A DNA stretch of 64,000 nucleotides, from positions 80,537,955 to 80,601,954 of the forward strand of contig OY755039.1 in NCBI GenBank assembly GCA_963576565.1, given 5' to 3'. Position numbers and translations under genes: made by a program. Shown here piece after piece: positions 61,384-64,000 of the stretch. The notes below the pieces were generated by a model. It was not told the DNA's origin and searched no databases. It saw only the letters and a program-made list of their open reading frames with translations. Every line of letters begins with the position of its first letter. Positions within the stretch are counted from its first letter, which is position 1. Origin of the DNA: Aspidapion aeneum (lineage: Eukaryota > Arthropoda > Insecta > Coleoptera > Brentidae).

Positions 61384-61626
61384 CCAGGCAGTAATAGTGC
61401 CGGGCAGTATTCTGACAGTTTTCTATTGAAAACTGACAATTGATCTTTCAAAATTGACATACCAAAGTCGAATTTATAAATCCAGTCGTTAATTTTCTTT
61501 TAATAAAGGCGGCACGGCACTATTAATTTCGTTTCTTATAATACACAAAGGCCTAATTTTGAAAGAACACAGCTGTTCTTATAATTAGATACTGTCAGAA
61601 TAGTGCGCGGCACTATTACTACCTGG
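61384..61626. mobile_element. MITE with CCAGGYAGTAATAGTGCC termini
   Basis: Left ccaggcagtaatagtgcc and cagtattctgacag are inverted at the right end as ctgtcagaatagtgcgcgg and cactattactacctgg. About 240 bp, no coding. Confidence 0.72.
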
Positions 61627-61649
61627 CTAGTCCCTATTATAATATTTTT

Positions 61650-62640
61650 AACCTTTTTATGACAGAATGAAAAATACCAAAATGGTTTTAAAAAATCATG
61701 ATGTGTCAAAAGATATAGCTACAAGTCTAAAGCAAACACAGTAAAAACCATTTTTCAAACACTTATTTTTACATTTTAGATCTCTTTTTTACCGAAGATA
61801 TAAAAACATTATTCTTTTTTTTCGTTGAGATGACTGAAACCAGTAGAGGGGCAAGTGGTTTAGGGCTGTCGTACATCCCTACCCCCAAAAATGTTGTCCC
61901 CTATTCTGTTTCCTGGATAGTGTATGGTGACTTTTAGCAACTTGACTTCGTGAGCCGCCGCCAGGAGATCGAACACTTGAGGAAGGTTATTGTGGAAGAA
62001 AAAACTATTAAAAATTGAATTTTTCTCGATTTAATGTTTCCTGATTAAAGCTAAAATAACGAAATAAATAATAATGACTATTTCTTCGTCTTTTAAAAGT
62101 GGAAATCTTACTTTGATTGCTCCTGTTTAGTAATAAAAAACTATTAATGAATTTTGAGTCACAGCGGCAATCGCTCCTGAATATGCGCGTCTTTGGTCCC
62201 TCACTGACTTCTTGCTTTCCATAAGTTCATCCTTTTTTATACGCTTTTCATAAATGCTAAACGTTCGAAGTCGAGCCCTGTATATTTTCCGTAGCTGCGC
62301 TAAATTGCCTTTCCTTTACAACAGTTTCATGCTGTTACATTTTTTTTCCTTTTTTGCTATTTTAAACGCTATCTGGACTACTCTAAACGTTAAAAAATGT
62401 CCCTAAATTAAAATATTTTAAAATATTCCTAAATATTTTCTTCTTAATTCCTATAAACTCATGCAGGCGAAACCTTATCACAAGACAAAACAATTTTTTT
62501 TGCATCACAAAAAGCTTAAATCTTGATGATAGGCAAAGGCCAGTTAAAAATTTGCCGGAAATTAGATGCGTTTTAAATTTCTACAAAGAAATAAATAAAG
62601 TTTTTTCGTGATTTTTTTAAATAAGAAATTAATTATTAAT
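61650..62640. other. Presumed upstream/5' UTR region of the gene starting at 62645
   Basis: No transposon ends noticed. It should contain the promoter of the next gene, but I cannot place a TATA box or initiator with confidence. Confidence 0.35.
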
Positions 62641-62644
62641 AAAA

Positions 62645-62806
62645 ATGAAACGGAAGCGCGTAAAAAACGTATTTTTTAATCCGGTATTAAAAGTTCCTTG
62701 GGTACCCGAGTTTAAGAATAAAATTCCTGATGTTGAAAATTTTGCTCGAAATTTCAGCTTGCAGGAAAATGAGGCTCAAGATTTATGTATACCTAAAAGA
62801 AATTTG
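62645..62806 (+). CDS. First coding exon of an unidentified host gene
   Basis: ATG in a good insect context (ataaaaATGAAA) opens a 54-codon frame: MKRKRVKNVFFNPVLKVPWV, PEFKNKIPDVENFARNFS, LQENEAQDLCIPKRNL. It ends at a consensus donor ttg|gtaagt (62807) in phase 0. The basic N-terminus suggests a nuclear or nucleolar protein, but I do not recognise the family. The next exon is not found before 64000. Codon use is not transposon-like and no repeat copy is seen in the window. Confidence 0.6.
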
Positions 62807-62829
62807 GTAAGTATGGGTGTTTCCTAATT

Positions 62830-64000
62830 GAATGTCAATATTTATGGGGGTGATTTTTGGGCCCATTTTAAGAAAAAAAACTTCATATGAACATATGTCC
62901 TAAACGTCTTACCTTTTGAGATACCGCACAGTGCGGACTCCTGTGGGCAATATTCGAAAAACTGAGGTTAAATTTTAAAAGTTTTAATGTTGCAAAAGTA
63001 TAGATAAATGTCCAGTTTATCTGTAATCATAACCTATTTTTTAGTCACACTTGCGAAAGTGAACAAAATAAATAGTTAAAGTCGTTATTTTAAAACAGGT
63101 ACAAAAAAATCGTATAAAATACCTATCAGAAAATTCATTTTACTGGTTCTGCATTTAAATATAAAAAAAAAATCTTTAAGTATTACAGTGATATATATTT
63201 ACGCTATTTGTTTAAATAAAATTTTGTCAAATTGACGTCTCACTTTTAAAATAATTTAATTAAAACTGTTATGCTTACAAAAAAAAATATTTTTTAAATT
63301 TTATTAAGGTTATAAAAAATTGCAAAGATTTGCAAGGTCTGGCATATATCCTAAATATTAGTCCAATGAATTAGCAAAAAGGTAGCATAAATACATTGAG
63401 TTGTATAAAGCCCATTGAGTTGTATAAAGCCCTGAAAGGGTATAGAAGTCAATGCATAAATATTTTTTGGTACTGGCTGCTACTAAGGGTGCTGTATTTT
63501 TTTAAATAATATATTTCAATCCTAATAATTTATAACACATTGGTTACCACCCCGGTTGAGAGGCCTCACATCATCTCCTGTTTAGGTTTACCATTAAAAC
63601 CAGTCTTGCCGCAATTTGGACAAATATAAAATTGTGACAGCTCTCATCAACGTCAAAAATGGCGGCAGCAAGGTGTCAAAAATGGCACTAAATCTGGAGA
63701 AGATATGAGGCTTATTATTCGGTGATGGCGAGTCGTTATAGGTGATAATAAATTTTAAAAAAAGTCCCAAAATATTTATGGTACTAAGTCACCTTATACT
63801 ACTGGGAGGAAAATGGAAAATTAAATATTTTAGAATCGCATATCGTATTGGCAGTTTTTTGTCAATGGGAACGCACAAAAACAATAATTTGAGGTAGTCA
63901 ATAAAATTATAAAAATACTGCTATCACTCTTAAAATATATATGCCAAAAATTATTCTGGTGTTTGTGTGGGCGAATATTAAAAAAAAATCGTTTTCGCAC
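62830..64000. other. Presumed first intron of the gene at 62645; no exon seen
   Basis: AT-rich with poly-A/T runs. A short tandem repeat attgagttgtataaagccc occurs at about 63396-63432. No second exon or element ends identified. Confidence 0.35.

Overview
The window is AT-rich animal nuclear DNA, most likely from an insect with a large, repeat-packed genome. A beetle-like genome is my guess from the element mix, but nothing here fixes the species. Evidence for an animal nuclear genome: one host gene in small exons with GT/GC-AG introns of 1 to 8 kb, BEL/Pao and Ty3/gypsy LTR elements, RTE/jockey-like LINE tails, THAP/P-like, hAT, pogo-like and TA-target inverted-repeat elements, and tRNA-derived SINEs. 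There are no operons, no CRISPR and no bacterial genes.

Host genes. Seven exons on the + strand between 8259 and 32978 encode the C-terminal TBC (Rab-GAP) half of a TBC1D15/TBC1D17-type protein. The arginine-finger and glutamine-finger motifs are intact, and one intron uses a GC-AG boundary. The 5' exons are not seen and probably lie upstream of the window. At the right end, 62645-62806 looks like the first coding exon of an unidentified gene. Everything else that codes is transposon-derived and mostly broken.

Layout. 1-6068: a decayed BEL/Pao element entering from the left edge, with gag, protease, RT, RNase H, integrase and a putative 3' LTR. 6100-8258: a repeat family interrupted by a TA-target inverted-repeat element and by a unit carrying hammerhead-ribozyme-like repeats. 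8259-32978: the TBC gene, its introns filled with MITEs, long palindromic elements, a satellite array, a THAP/P-like transposon, a SINE and LINE tails. 33739-40479: hAT copies with 8-bp target duplications, an inverted pair of tRNA-like heads inside a pogo-like element, a 2.2-kb fold-back element and a deleted second THAP/P-like copy. 40982-46402: a large inverted-repeat-bounded segment holding a small spliced reading frame and a nested 2.1-kb fold-back. 47332-54768: an inverted-repeat-bounded block holding a degenerate tandem array and a minus-strand Ty3/gypsy pol pseudogene flanked by two unrelated minisatellites. 55010-61044: two copies of one fold-back family with CACAGTG ends and matching 4-bp target duplications, with a minus-strand LINE tail and a tandem duplication between them. 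61100-64000: a MITE, the unknown first exon and unannotated sequence.

The organising theme is nesting. Several insertions can be ordered because an empty or differently occupied copy of the host repeat is in the same window. The TBC transcription unit carries at least four long palindromes in its introns, which would give long double-stranded segments in the primary transcript. All element assignments rest on reading the sequence by eye; no database comparison was possible.
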